Assembly: GCF_036192275.1 (NCBI RefSeq)
Contig: NZ_CP108088.1
Span: 4,155,501-4,219,500, forward strand
DNA length: 64,000 bases
Reading direction: 5' to 3'
From: Streptomyces sp. NBC_00250
Lineage (GTDB): Bacteria; Actinomycetota; Actinomycetes; Streptomycetales; Streptomycetaceae
The notes beneath the pieces were generated by a model that saw nothing but the letters and a program-made list of their open reading frames with translations, was not told the origin of the DNA and did no database searches. Made by a program: the position numbers and the translations under genes. Shown here piece after piece: positions 8,813-17,273 of this stretch; position 1 is the first letter of the stretch; each line of letters starts with the position of its first letter.

Positions 8813-9556
8813 ATGGAGGACTTCGACGGCACCGACCGCACCGACCGCACCGCCCCCGCGTCGCTGCTCGTCGTGGCCGCGCACCCCGATGACATCGAGT
8901 TCTGCGTGAGCGGCACCGTCATGCAGTGGATCGAGCGCGGCACCCGTGTCACGTACTGCATCGTCACGGACGGCGGCGCCGGCGGTTACGACGAACAGCT
9001 CCCCCGCCAGGCGATGGCGGATCTGCGCCGCGCCGAACAGGTCCACTCCGCCAAGCTCAGCGGCGTCGCCGACGTCCGCTTCCTCGGCTACCCCGACAGC
9101 TTCGTGGAAGCCTCCGTGGAACTCCGCCGCGACCTGTGCCGGGTCATCCGCGAAGTACGCCCGCAGCGCGCGATCATCCCCTCCCCCGAGATCAACTGGG
9201 CGCGGGTCGCCGACCTCCACCCCGACCACCGCGCGGTCGGCGACGCCTGTCTGCGCGCGGTCTACCCCGAGGCCCGCAACCCCTTCGCCCACGCCTCCCT
9301 GATCAAGGAGGAGGGCCTGGAGCCCTGGACCGTCCACGAACTGTGGCTGATGACCGGGCCCACCCCGAACCAGTACGTGGACGTCACCTCCGTCTTCGAC
9401 CGCAAGGTCGAGGCCCTGCGCATCCACACGTCCCAGACGGCCCACTTCGACGACCTCGCCGGCCTCCTGCGCACCTGGCTGGGCGAACACGCCACGGCGG
9501 GCGGACTGCCGCCGGGCCGGATGGCGGAGGCGTTCCAGATCGTGCACATCGACTGA
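8813..9556 (+). CDS. PIG-L family deacetylase (MshB/BshB-like)
   Basis: The 247-residue protein carries the zinc-binding AHPDD motif (about residues 23-27) and the later HPDHRAVGDA motif (about 134-143). These define the PIG-L/LmbE family, which removes N-acetyl groups from GlcNAc conjugates (MshB in mycothiol, BshB in bacillithiol, LmbE/LmbT-type steps in antibiotics). ATG 8813 starts just before the conserved core; an upstream ATG at 8735 would add 26 residues. Divergent from asparagine synthase and near an MshA-like glycosyltransferase, it plausibly deacetylates that enzyme's product. Confidence 0.88.
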   Translation: MEDFDGTDRTDRTAPASLLVVAAHPDDIEFCVSGTVMQWIERGTRVTYCIVTDGGAGGYDEQLPRQAMADLRRAEQVHSAKLSGVADVRFLGYPDSFVEASVELRRDLCRVIREVRPQRAIIPSPEINWARVADLHPDHRAVGDACLRAVYPEARNPFAHASLIKEEGLEPWTVHELWLMTGPTPNQYVDVTSVFDRKVEALRIHTSQTAHFDDLAGLLRTWLGEHATAGGLPPGRMAEAFQIVHID

Positions 9557-9587
9557 GCGGAGGGAGCCGGCGGGACGGGGACGGCAT

Positions 9588-9622
9588 CGGCCGGGGTCCG
9601 CCGCGTCGGCGGACCCCGGCCG
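9588..9622. terminator. Bidirectional hairpin terminator
   Basis: A perfect 16-bp inverted repeat (arms 9588-9603 and 9607-9622, 3-base loop) lies between the convergent PIG-L and chitinase genes. It is very GC-rich and without a U-tract, as is usual in Streptomyces. Confidence 0.8.
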
Positions 9623-9708
9623 GGCGGCCCGGCGCCGCGCCGCCGTGGGCGACGGGCACCGGGCGCGGTGGGCGCTGTGGTCAGGAGACGCCCACCATGA
9701 CGGGGTGG

Positions 9709-11232
9709 TCAGCAGACGCCGAGGTCCTGCCAGACGCCCCACTGGCCGGTGGTGCCGGGCTCCTCGCCCGTCGTCCACCACTTGGCCTTCCAGGTGTGGC
9801 CCTTGTGCGAGACCTGCTGGCCGCCGGTGTAGACGGTGGAGGTGACCCACGGGGCCGCCGTGCACGCGGTGGTGCCGCCGGTGACGGTCAGCGTGAGCAC
9901 CGCCGCGTGGCCCGCCGAGGGGCTCGCTCCGTCGACCACGATCTGGTACGTGCCGGAGACCGCGGCCGTCGTGGTGTTCACCGTGAGGGTCGAGGAGCCC
10001 CCGGCCGTCACCGAGGTGGGGCTGAGCGAGGCGGTGACGCCGGCGGGCAGTCCGCCGACCGTGAGGTTCACCGTCTGGGCCGAACCGGCGGTGACCGCGG
10101 TCTTCACCGTGGCCGTGGTGGAGGAGCCCGCCGTGACGGTGGCGGAGGCCGGCGTCGCGGTCACCGAGAAGTCGTCGGCCGGAGCGGTGGTGCCGCTGGT
10201 GAACGGCGCGAAGACGTGCGAGAAGTCCCAGGTGTTCTGCTGGATGCCCGAGCAGTTGTCCGCGGCGGCGCCGCCGGGGCAGCTTCCGTTGTCCCGCTGG
10301 AGCGCCCAGAAGGAGAGCGTGTCGATGCCCTTGGAGACCGCCCAGTCGTAGACCGTACGGGCGTTGGCGAGGGTGAAGGTCTCGGCGGGACCGAAGTCGT
10401 CGACGCCGACCATCTCGGTGATGCCGATCATGCCCCAGAGCTGGGCGGGGGTCTTGGTGGGGTAGAGCTTGGCGAGCTGGTCGTAGAGGCCCTGGGCGGC
10501 GGTCTTGGTGTCCGCGGCCATGTCGTGGGCGGCGTTGTCGTAGTAGTCGAAGGTCATGAGGTTGACGACGTCGACCCGCGCGCCGTTGGTCACGGCGTTC
10601 TTGAGCACGGCGAGCCCGCCGGCGGCGAGGCCGTGGGTGGTCGTCGGGAGCGTGTACGAGATCTGGATCTGGCGCCCGTTGGCGGCGGCCCAGTCCTGGA
10701 CGAGCTTGATGGCCTTGTTGCGGCGGTCGATGCCGGCGGTGTTGTCGAGCGCGTCGACCTCGATGTCCATGTCGAGCCGGGTGACGTCGTAGGTCGTGAT
10801 GACCTTCTCGTAGACGGCCGCGATCTGGCTGACGTCGGCGCAGCTGTCGGCGATCTCGGTGCCGGTGGTGTCGGCCGTGTACCCGCCGAAGGAGGGGATG
10901 ACGTCGCCGCCGCGGGACTGGATGGTCTTGATGTCGGCGCCGAACGAGGCCGGGGCGATCGGTGTCCCGGTGTCGCCGTTCCAGTACGCGGTGCACGAGC
11001 CCTTCGCCGCCGTCTGGAGGAAGGCCATCGTCAGGTGCTTGGCCCCCGACTGGGCGCTGAGGGCGGCCGGGCTCTCCCCGGTCCAGGCCTCGAAGTACGG
11101 GGCGAAGACGTGCTCGGGAAGCGGCGTCGCCGCCTGGGCGGGGGCGGTGGCGGTCGCCGCGAGGCCCAGGGCGGCCACGGCGGTCGCCGCGGCCGTGAGG
11201 GCGGAGCGGAGGGACCGTACGCGTCTCATCAT
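9709..11232 (-). CDS. Secreted GH18 chitinase with chitin-binding domain
   Basis: The 507-residue protein has a Sec-type signal peptide (basic MMRRVRSLRS, then an Ala-rich core ending about APAQAA). A GH18 catalytic domain follows at about 35-320, with RLDMDIEVDA as the DxDxE active-site motif, whose Glu is the proton donor. An Ig-like/FnIII-like linker domain spans about 345-435. The C-terminus is a type 3 chitin-binding domain (WVTSTVYTGGQQVSHKGHTW, then KAKWW). It would hydrolyse chitin outside the cell. Upstream repeats resemble Streptomyces chitinase operators, suggesting DasR/GlcNAc control. Transcription ends at the shared hairpin at 9588-9622. Confidence 0.95.
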   Translation of the reverse strand: MMRRVRSLRSALTAAATAVAALGLAATATAPAQAATPLPEHVFAPYFEAWTGESPAALSAQSGAKHLTMAFLQTAAKGSCTAYWNGDTGTPIAPASFGADIKTIQSRGGDVIPSFGGYTADTTGTEIADSCADVSQIAAVYEKVITTYDVTRLDMDIEVDALDNTAGIDRRNKAIKLVQDWAAANGRQIQISYTLPTTTHGLAAGGLAVLKNAVTNGARVDVVNLMTFDYYDNAAHDMAADTKTAAQGLYDQLAKLYPTKTPAQLWGMIGITEMVGVDDFGPAETFTLANARTVYDWAVSKGIDTLSFWALQRDNGSCPGGAAADNCSGIQQNTWDFSHVFAPFTSGTTAPADDFSVTATPASATVTAGSSTTATVKTAVTAGSAQTVNLTVGGLPAGVTASLSPTSVTAGGSSTLTVNTTTAAVSGTYQIVVDGASPSAGHAAVLTLTVTGGTTACTAAPWVTSTVYTGGQQVSHKGHTWKAKWWTTGEEPGTTGQWGVWQDLGVC

Positions 11233-11356
11233 GGCAATCCAATGACTGTGGGGGGGCGGGGTGTGCGCCAACACCGTTGGGGCGCACGGCATTTGCCCTA
11301 CGGAAACCCTGCCGTCCCGGCCGCGTCAATGACTTGGGCCGCGCTTGAACAAAAGA

Positions 11357-11450
11357 TGGACTAGACCAATTTGGGTTGTCGTTGTGTGGTGCATCCAGTG
11401 AAGGTGCGCGCGTACTGGACCGATGCGCGCGAGCGGACGGATTGGTCCAA
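11357..11450 (-). promoter_or_regulatory. DasR-like direct repeats upstream of chitinase
   Basis: Read on the chitinase strand, TTGGTCTAGTCCA (11369-11357) and TCGGTCCAGTACG (11423-11411) form a 13-base imperfect direct repeat, and a palindromic TTGGTCCAA occurs at 11442-11450. Streptomyces chitinase promoters are known for paired repeats of the form TGGTCTAGACC, and the DasR box consensus is similar. Binding is inferred from the resemblance. Confidence 0.6.
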
Positions 11451-11470
11451 TGAGCCACGCCGGCGACGCC

Positions 11471-11529
11471 CCGGGCGGTGGGGCCGCGTCTCCCGTCCCC
11501 TGCGCGGGAGACGCGGCCCCACCGCCCGG
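11471..11529. terminator. Perfect 25-bp hairpin terminator
   Basis: Arms 11471-11495 and 11505-11529 are perfectly complementary over 25 bp with a 9-base loop. It lies downstream of the minus-strand saccharopine dehydrogenase-like gene (stop at 11623) and upstream of the chitinase control region, so it insulates the two. Confidence 0.85.
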
Positions 11530-11622
11530 CCACCCGGCCGCCCCTGGCCCTGACGGCTCCGCCGACTCCTTCGGCTTCGACGACTCCTGCAACGCCTGCA
11601 ACTCCTGCAACTCCTACGACTC

Positions 11623-12678
11623 CTACGACGAGACGTGCGGGCGGAACGTCAGGTGCGCCGGGGCCAGCGCGTGCAGGAAGTCCGTCGCGTCGAAGAGGCT
11701 CGCCGGGGCCAGCGCGCCGGGCCCGGTCGCCCGGCCGTCGAGGATGCGGGTGGCCGCCTCCACCACCAGGGGCGCGGTCACCGCGTAGATGTCCTGCCCG
11801 GACGCGCTCGCGCGGCGCTCCTCGCCGCCCCTGCGGACGACCACGTCGACGACGAAGGTCTGCGCCGAGCGCCCGTCGGCATCGACCGCCGTCGGCGGCG
11901 GCGTCCCGGGGTCGCGCAGGTCGCGCAGGGGCGCCTCGTTGATGAGGACGCGAATGTCCGGGACGCGAACGTGGCGGGAGACGGTGACCTGGTCGGCGGT
12001 CGTGTACTCGACGACCTTCTGCTCGCCGAAAGCGCCCGGGAACTCCCATACGGACGACGTCGGTTCGGCGGCCGGCGGGACGAAGCGGCCACCCTTGTAG
12101 ACCACGTGCCCGCCGGCGTTGCTCCGTCCCGTTCTACGGGTCCCCTCGGTCGGCAGCCAGCTGTCGAGCGCGATCGCGATCGTGATCTCGTCGGCCTCCT
12201 CCCAGTCCCCCTTCGCCGCGCCGACGAGCAGGTCGCCGAGCCCGCCGTAGAACGCCATCGCCGGCACGACCGCCACTCCCGCCTCACGGGCCCGGTCGGC
12301 GTACCGCTCGAACGTGGCCAGGACGGCGGACTGTTCGGCGGCGACGTCCAGGTAGGGGATGCCGGCGCGCAGGGCCGCGTCGATCACCAGGGGCGCGGTG
12401 GCGGCGAAGGGGCCCGCGCAGTTGACGACCACGGCCGCGCCCGTGAGCGCGCGGTCCAGGGCGGCGGGGTCGGCCAGATCCGCGACCCGCGCCTCGGCCC
12501 CGGGATGGTCCCGGGCCACGGCGTCGAGCCTGCTGGGGTCGCGGCCGACGAGGAGGAGGCCGAAGCCGCCGCGTCGGCGCAGTTCGCGGAGGACGAAGGC
12601 GGCGGTGTGCCCGTACGCGCCGACGACCGCGACGGTGGGGAAGGCGGCAGGGGTGGGGGTGGGGTGCTGTGTGCTCAT
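11623..12678 (-). CDS. Saccharopine dehydrogenase-like oxidoreductase
   Basis: The 351-residue protein begins with an NAD(P)-binding Rossmann segment (VAVVGAYGHTAAFVLRELRR, about 16-35) and has VVNCAGPFAATAPLVIDAAL (about 83-102) and YLDVAAEQSAV. These are features of the saccharopine dehydrogenase-like/trans-acting enoyl-reductase family found in actinobacteria. The substrate is unknown; the family reduces or oxidises small ketones or imines. ATG 12678 is the conserved start. It is divergent from a small membrane protein gene at 12747. Confidence 0.75.
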   Translation of the reverse strand: MSTQHPTPTPAAFPTVAVVGAYGHTAAFVLRELRRRGGFGLLLVGRDPSRLDAVARDHPGAEARVADLADPAALDRALTGAAVVVNCAGPFAATAPLVIDAALRAGIPYLDVAAEQSAVLATFERYADRAREAGVAVVPAMAFYGGLGDLLVGAAKGDWEEADEITIAIALDSWLPTEGTRRTGRSNAGGHVVYKGGRFVPPAAEPTSSVWEFPGAFGEQKVVEYTTADQVTVSRHVRVPDIRVLINEAPLRDLRDPGTPPPTAVDADGRSAQTFVVDVVVRRGGEERRASASGQDIYAVTAPLVVEAATRILDGRATGPGALAPASLFDATDFLHALAPAHLTFRPHVSS

Positions 12679-12746
12679 GGGGCGGCATTCCTTGCGACGG
12701 GCGGAGGAAGCGGTTCCTCCGCAGGTCCGGCGGGTACCTGGCGTAC

Positions 12747-12911
12747 ATGTCAACGAGCTGGCGTTGGTTCTTCCTGGCCGTCTTCGTCGTCTGGACCGTC
12801 TTCGCGCTCCAGTGGACGGAAGTGGGCTGCGACTACCCGGAGGCGTATCTCGCGGTGGTGCGCTTCGGCGCCCCGGAGGGCCTGGAGTTCCTGCCGGCCT
12901 GCGGAGGCTGA
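12747..12911 (+). CDS. Small single-pass membrane protein
   Basis: A 54-residue product starting MSTSWRWFFLAVFVVWTVF, with one membrane helix (about residues 6-22) followed by a short soluble tail with two Cys. Too small for a known domain. It starts 69 bases from the divergent dehydrogenase gene. Function unknown. Confidence 0.5.
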   Translation: MSTSWRWFFLAVFVVWTVFALQWTEVGCDYPEAYLAVVRFGAPEGLEFLPACGG

Positions 12912-12998
12912 GACGTCCGGGAACGACGGCGGCAGGCGTCGCGACCCGTCCGATCGGCACGACACGCCCAGGAGCCACGACACGCCTAGGATCGAGGT

Positions 12999-13334
12999 AT
13001 GACTGCTCGCTGCGGTTCGTCGCTGTCGCTCTGGTCGCGGGACTCGTTCCTGTCCATCGGCTCGGTCGGGTCGACGCTCTCGATCGGCTCGGTCGGCTCG
13101 TTCCTGTCCGTCGGCTCGGTCGGTTCCGCGCTGTCGGCCGGCTCGGTGGGTTCCTGGGCGAGCGTCGGCTCCCTGCTCTCCGCCCAGTCGTGCTGGTCGG
13201 TCCTCTCCTGGCACTCACGCAGGGGCGTCCTCGCGGCGGGAGCGGTGCTCGCCGTCGCGGGAGCGGTGACCGTGACGGTGGCGGTGGCGGGAGCGGTGAC
13301 GGCCGCGGGTTCGGTCACACCGCGTCGATCTTGA
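12999..13334 (+). CDS. Ser/Gly nonapeptide-repeat membrane protein
   Basis: The 111-residue product has five to six consecutive 9-residue units of the pattern LS(I/V/A)GSVGSx (about residues 17-70), then a hydrophobic C-terminal segment (RRGVLAAGAVLAVAGAV onward, about 75-105) that would cross the membrane. Similar Ser-Gly repeat proteins occur in other Streptomyces as I recall, with no assigned function. Its last 20 bases overlap the 3' end of the convergent FMN reductase gene. The opposite strand is also open, so the coding strand rests on the regular repeat and the TM tail. Confidence 0.45.
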   Translation: MTARCGSSLSLWSRDSFLSIGSVGSTLSIGSVGSFLSVGSVGSALSAGSVGSWASVGSLLSAQSCWSVLSWHSRRGVLAAGAVLAVAGAVTVTVAVAGAVTAAGSVTPRRS

Positions 13335-13881
13335 CCTTGAGGGCGCCCAGGAGACCCTGGAGGAGTTCGATGGTGGCCTCGTCGACGAGGTTGCCGGCGG
13401 CGTCGAAGCGCTCGTACGAGTTGAAGACGTGCACCTCGGGCTTCACGACGACGTCGGCGTCGACGCAGACGAAGATCTGACGGAGCGCGAGCTGCGCACG
13501 GACCGTGCCGAAGGCACCGGGTCCGGCGCCGAGGATCGCCGTGGGCTTGCGGCGCAGCGGCACGCCCTCGGAGCGGGTCCAGTCGGTGCTGAGCCAGTCG
13601 ATCGCGTTCTTGAGGACGCCGGGGATGGAGTAGTTGAACTCCGGGGTGGCGATGAGCACTCCGTCCGCCTCCGTGACGCGACGGCGGAGCTCGTTCACGG
13701 CGTCGGAGCGCCGCTCGGGCGTGTCGAGGTCGAGGTCGTACGGCGGGATCTCGCGCAGCCCCTCGTAGATCTCGATCTCCAGGCCACCGGGGTTGAACTT
13801 CTGGGCGGCGTGCAGCAGTTGCGTGTTGTGCGAGTCGGCGCGGAGCGAGCCGGAGATGGCGAGGATCTTGGACGCGGTCAT
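13315..13881 (-). CDS. NADPH-dependent FMN reductase
   Basis: The 188-residue flavodoxin-fold protein has the FMN-phosphate loop SGSLRADSHN (about 9-18) and the family signature PEFNYSIPGVLKNAIDWLS (about 79-97). Members reduce FMN, quinones, azo dyes or chromate with NAD(P)H in the cytoplasm. It is divergent from an MFS pump across a region packed with TetR-type operator motifs, so it may be co-regulated with the pump. Confidence 0.92.
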   Translation of the reverse strand: MTASKILAISGSLRADSHNTQLLHAAQKFNPGGLEIEIYEGLREIPPYDLDLDTPERRSDAVNELRRRVTEADGVLIATPEFNYSIPGVLKNAIDWLSTDWTRSEGVPLRRKPTAILGAGPGAFGTVRAQLALRQIFVCVDADVVVKPEVHVFNSYERFDAAGNLVDEATIELLQGLLGALKVKIDAV

Positions 13882-13944
13882 GGGGTGCCCCCTGGCTGAT
13901 CGAGTGGAGCCGGCGAGTTCCGGGCTCCGACGACCAGAAAGCTA

Positions 13945-13995
13945 AACCGATCGGTTCAGTCTGTCAACCAAACAGTTCAGTCTTGACACTGAACC
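13945..13995. promoter_or_regulatory. Operator cluster for the TetR/MFS system
   Basis: The divergent region has a perfect palindrome AACCGATCGGTT (13945-13956) and repeated GGTTCAGT-type half sites (13953-13960, 13974-13981, inverted at 13988-13995). A -35-like TTGACA (13983-13988) lies among them. The same GTTCAGT motif recurs in front of the tetR gene at 15231-15240, indicating one regulator binds both. Confidence 0.7.
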
Positions 13996-14018
13996 GAATG
14001 GTGTAGTTCATTCGATCC

Positions 14019-15203
14019 ATGGCCACCACCAGCTCCGAACAGGACTCCAGGCGCGATCCCACGGCGGCGAACGGGGCCGGGACCCCGACCCGGAGGCCGA
14101 CCCGGAGCGCGACCCCGACACCGACCCCGACCCGGACCCCGACCCGGACCGGTCTGCTGCTCGCCGCGCTCGCCGCGCCCGCCGCGATGGGGGTGTCCGG
14201 GGCGAGCCTCGCCCTGCCGGACGCCGCCCACGAGCTGGCCGTCTCCCCCGCCTCCGCGGCCTGGCTGATGACCGCCTTCGGGCTCGGCATGGCGGTCGGC
14301 ACCCCGCTGCTCACCGCCACGGCCGGGCGGCGACACGGCCCCGCCGGGGTCATCGGGGCGGGAGCCGTCCTCGTCACCCTCGGCGCGGCCCTCGTCCTCC
14401 TCGCCCCCGGTCTGCCCCTGGCGGTCGCCGGGCGCGTCATGGAGGCGGCGGGGGCGGCCGGCCTCAACGTCGCGGCCTTCCACATAGCCGGCCACGACCG
14501 CTCGGGCCGCACCCCCGGCGTGGTCGCGATCGGCAGCGCGGCCGGCGGCACCGTCGGTCTGTTCGCCGGGGCCGCGGTGGCGGGGGCGGCCGGCTGGCGT
14601 GCGGCCCTGGTCCTGCCGCTGCTGAGCCTGCTCGTCGTGCTGCAGGCGCGGAGTCTGGCGGGCAGGGAGCCGGAGACGGTCGGGGACGAAGGTGCCGGCG
14701 ACACCCGTACCACCGGACGCCGATCCGTCCTCCCCCTCGACATCCTCCGCGACCGGGGATTCCTTACCGCCGCCGGGCTCATGCTCGCCGTCTCGACCGT
14801 CAACTTCGGTCTGCTGTACGCGGCTCCGCGCCGCGTCTCCGCGCTCACCGGCTGGAGTTCCGTGGAGACCGGGGCCGTCGCCTCGCTGGCCGCGCTCGCC
14901 GGTGCCCTGCTGTCCTGGCTCCTCGTCCGCGCGGCCCCGGCGCTCGGGCCCCGCCGCGTCCGTCTCGCCCTCGCCCTCGGCTCGCTCGGCGCCGCCGCCC
15001 TCGCGGTGACCGCACCCTGGCCGGTGGCCGTGATCCTCGCCTCGGGGACGAGCGCGCTGGTCACGGCCGGAGGTCAGGGACTGCTCACGGGCGCCGCGAC
15101 GGAGGGGCTTCCGGCGGCCCGGCACGGGCTCGCCATCGGCCTGTTCAACCTGGCCTTCCTGATCGGCGTCGCGGCCGGCCCGGCCCTGGCGGCGTCCCTG
15201 TAG
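14019..15203 (+). CDS. MFS drug-efflux transporter
   Basis: The 394-residue major facilitator (about 12 membrane helices, residues 44-394) has MTAFGLGMAVGTPLLTATAGRR after TM2 and a typical drug:H+ antiporter layout of the DHA1 type. The first 43 residues are soluble and contain a Thr/Pro/Arg run (TPTPTPTRTPTRT) made by a short CCCCGAC-like DNA repeat at about 14082-14150. ATG 14019 is only a few bases from the likely transcription start, so the mRNA may be leaderless. It is followed by its probable TetR repressor gene. Confidence 0.85.
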   Translation: MATTSSEQDSRRDPTAANGAGTPTRRPTRSATPTPTPTRTPTRTGLLLAALAAPAAMGVSGASLALPDAAHELAVSPASAAWLMTAFGLGMAVGTPLLTATAGRRHGPAGVIGAGAVLVTLGAALVLLAPGLPLAVAGRVMEAAGAAGLNVAAFHIAGHDRSGRTPGVVAIGSAAGGTVGLFAGAAVAGAAGWRAALVLPLLSLLVVLQARSLAGREPETVGDEGAGDTRTTGRRSVLPLDILRDRGFLTAAGLMLAVSTVNFGLLYAAPRRVSALTGWSSVETGAVASLAALAGALLSWLLVRAAPALGPRRVRLALALGSLGAAALAVTAPWPVAVILASGTSALVTAGGQGLLTGAATEGLPAARHGLAIGLFNLAFLIGVAAGPALAASL

Positions 15204-15221
15204 GCACCTCTCCAGCTTTAC

Positions 15222-15250
15222 AGACCAAACCGTTCAGTTCATATACTGAC
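15222..15250. promoter_or_regulatory. TetR operator before tetR gene
   Basis: ACCAAACCGTTCAGTTCA, between the MFS stop and the tetR start, repeats the motif seen upstream of the MFS gene. It implies autoregulation of the repressor. Confidence 0.65.
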
Positions 15251-15280
15251 GGTCCCGCCACCACACCTAAGGAACACCCC

Positions 15281-15973
15281 ATGGGCGCCGGAGCCGAACC
15301 TCAGTCCGACTCGACCGACGCGACCGACGAGTACGGCATCCCGATCATCCCGGACCCCGCCGACGCCGCCTCGCGCAAGCGCCAGGCGATCATCGACGCC
15401 GCCCTCGCCGAGTTCCTCGCCGAGGGCTACTCGGCGGCCTCGATGGACGCGATCACCCGCGGCTCGGGCGTCTCCAAGGCGACGATCTACAAGCACTTCG
15501 GCAGCAAGGAACGGCTGTTCCTCGCCGTCATCGGCGGCGTGCTCCCGAAGACGTACGCGGACCTGGAGCCCTCCAACTCCACCCTCGCCGACGCCCCCGA
15601 CCTGCGCGCCGCCCTCGTCCGGCTCACCACCGACTGGGCCCGCATCCTGCTGCGCCCGGACATCATGTCGCTGCGGCGCCTGGTGATCGGCGAGATAGAC
15701 CGTTTCCCGCAGCTGGGCCAGCTCTGGTACCGGGTCAGCTACGACATGAACAACGGCCCGCTCGTCGAGGCCTTCACCGAGCTGAACGCCCGCGGCACCC
15801 TGGACGCGCCCGATCCGGCGCTCGCCGTGCAGCAGTTGGTCGCCGCCACCGTGGGGGTGCCGCAGCTCGTCCGTACCTTCTCGCCCGACGCCGAGATCGA
15901 CGACGCCGAGCTGACGCGGGTGATCAGCTCGGGAGTGGATCTGTTCCTGGCTCGGTACGCCGCCCGTCCCTGA
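15281..15973 (+). CDS. TetR/AcrR family repressor
   Basis: The 230-residue protein has an N-terminal HTH (about residues 27-75; RQAIIDAALAEFLAEGY, then GVSKATIYKHFGSKE) and a C-terminal AcrR-type ligand domain. It is 77 bases behind the MFS pump, with AAGGA as RBS. Shared operators before both genes indicate it represses the pump and itself, and probably the FMN reductase. Its last 50 bases overlap the convergent permease gene. Confidence 0.9.
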   Translation: MGAGAEPQSDSTDATDEYGIPIIPDPADAASRKRQAIIDAALAEFLAEGYSAASMDAITRGSGVSKATIYKHFGSKERLFLAVIGGVLPKTYADLEPSNSTLADAPDLRAALVRLTTDWARILLRPDIMSLRRLVIGEIDRFPQLGQLWYRVSYDMNNGPLVEAFTELNARGTLDAPDPALAVQQLVAATVGVPQLVRTFSPDAEIDDAELTRVISSGVDLFLARYAARP

Positions 15974-17273
15974 CGTTCCTCACCTTCCTCCCCCAGGCCC
16001 ATACGAGCAGGGCCGCCGCCCACGCCCCCGTCGTGAGGAGCTGGGTGCGGCTCGCCGCGTCGCCCAGCATGAAGAGCAGCACCCCGCCGATCCCCGCGAG
16101 CGCGAGCACCGCGCGTACGGAAGGACCGTGCAGGCGCAGGTGGGAGGCGGCGATCAGCGCCCACACGAGGAGGATCGCGGCGCCGATGGAGTTGAGCAGG
16201 AACGGGAAGACCGTACGCGGCCAGAGCAGGCTGAGGACGACCGAGACGAAGCCGAACGCGGCGGAGGCGAGAACGGCCGTGTACGGGACGCCCGCCCCGG
16301 CGCGCACCTTGCCCAGGGCGCGGGGTGCGTCGCCGCGTCCGACCAGGGCGTACAGCATGCGCGAGGATCCGTAGATGTTGGCGTTCATCGCCGACAGGAG
16401 CGCGACGAGGACGACCGCCTTCATCAGGTCGGCTGCGCCGGGGACGCCGATGCTCGCGACCACGGCGGCGTACGGGCCTTCGGCGACGCCCGGGGCGTTC
16501 CACGGGACGAGGGTGACGATGACGGCCATCGAGCCGAGGTAGCAGACCGCGACCCGCCACATGACGGCCCGTACGCCCGTGCGCACCGCCCGGACCGGGT
16601 CGTCGCACTCGGCCGCGGCGATGGTCACGGTCTCCAGGCCGCCGAACGCGAAGACGGCCGCCACCATGCCGACGGCGACCCCGTGCCAACCGTGCGGCAG
16701 GAAGCCGCCGTCGCCGATGAGGTGGGCGGTCCCGGGGAACGGGTGGCCGGGCAGCAGGCCGGCGAGGACGACGGCGCCGAGCACGAGGAAGCCGAAGATC
16801 GCGGCGATCTTGAGGCCGGCGAACCAGAACTCCAGCTCGCCGAAGTGCCGTACGCCCGCCAGGTTGCTCACGGTGAACGCGCTCATGAAGACGGCCACCC
16901 ACGCCCAGCCGGGCACGGCCGGCACCCAGCCGCCGACGATGTGCGCGGCTCCGACGGCCTCGGCGGCGACGCTCACGACGAGCAGCGCCCAGTACATCCA
17001 CCCGGCGAGCAGTCCCGCCCACGGCCCGAACGCCCGGCGCGCGTGCTCGGCGAACGAGCCGGTGACCGGGTTGGCCACCGACATCTCGCCGAGCATCCGC
17101 ATCACCAGGACGGTCAGGGCGCCGGCGAGCACGTACGAGACGAGGATGCCGGGCCCGGCGGCCGCGATCCCGAACCCCGAACCGACGAAGAGCCCGGCGC
17201 CGATCGCGCCGCCCAACGCGATCATGGCCAGATGCCGTTGCCGCAGACCGGCGCCGAGTACCCGCCCTGTCAT
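15924..17273 (-). CDS. Amino acid permease (APC superfamily)
   Basis: The 449-residue protein has about 12 membrane helices. The consensus amino acid transporter signature starts near the N-terminus (MIALGGAIGAGLFVGSGFGI, about 15-34), with FAFGGLETVTIAAAE at about residue 215. It resembles the GabP/AnsP/ProY group that imports amino acids with protons. ATG 17273 begins right before the conserved region. Its 3' end overlaps the tetR gene by 50 bases in a tail-to-tail arrangement. Confidence 0.9.
   Translation of the reverse strand: MTGRVLGAGLRQRHLAMIALGGAIGAGLFVGSGFGIAAAGPGILVSYVLAGALTVLVMRMLGEMSVANPVTGSFAEHARRAFGPWAGLLAGWMYWALLVVSVAAEAVGAAHIVGGWVPAVPGWAWVAVFMSAFTVSNLAGVRHFGELEFWFAGLKIAAIFGFLVLGAVVLAGLLPGHPFPGTAHLIGDGGFLPHGWHGVAVGMVAAVFAFGGLETVTIAAAECDDPVRAVRTGVRAVMWRVAVCYLGSMAVIVTLVPWNAPGVAEGPYAAVVASIGVPGAADLMKAVVLVALLSAMNANIYGSSRMLYALVGRGDAPRALGKVRAGAGVPYTAVLASAAFGFVSVVLSLLWPRTVFPFLLNSIGAAILLVWALIAASHLRLHGPSVRAVLALAGIGGVLLFMLGDAASRTQLLTTGAWAAALLVWAWGRKVRNVRDGRRTEPGTDPLPS

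Noticed and set aside
11326..11610. Open frame through the 25-bp hairpin
   Set aside because: It spans a terminator and has no domain or RBS.
12986..13318. Minus-strand frame opposite the Ser/Gly repeat gene
   Set aside because: It gives a Pro/Glu/Thr-rich, unstructured sequence; the plus strand gives a regular repeat plus membrane tail.
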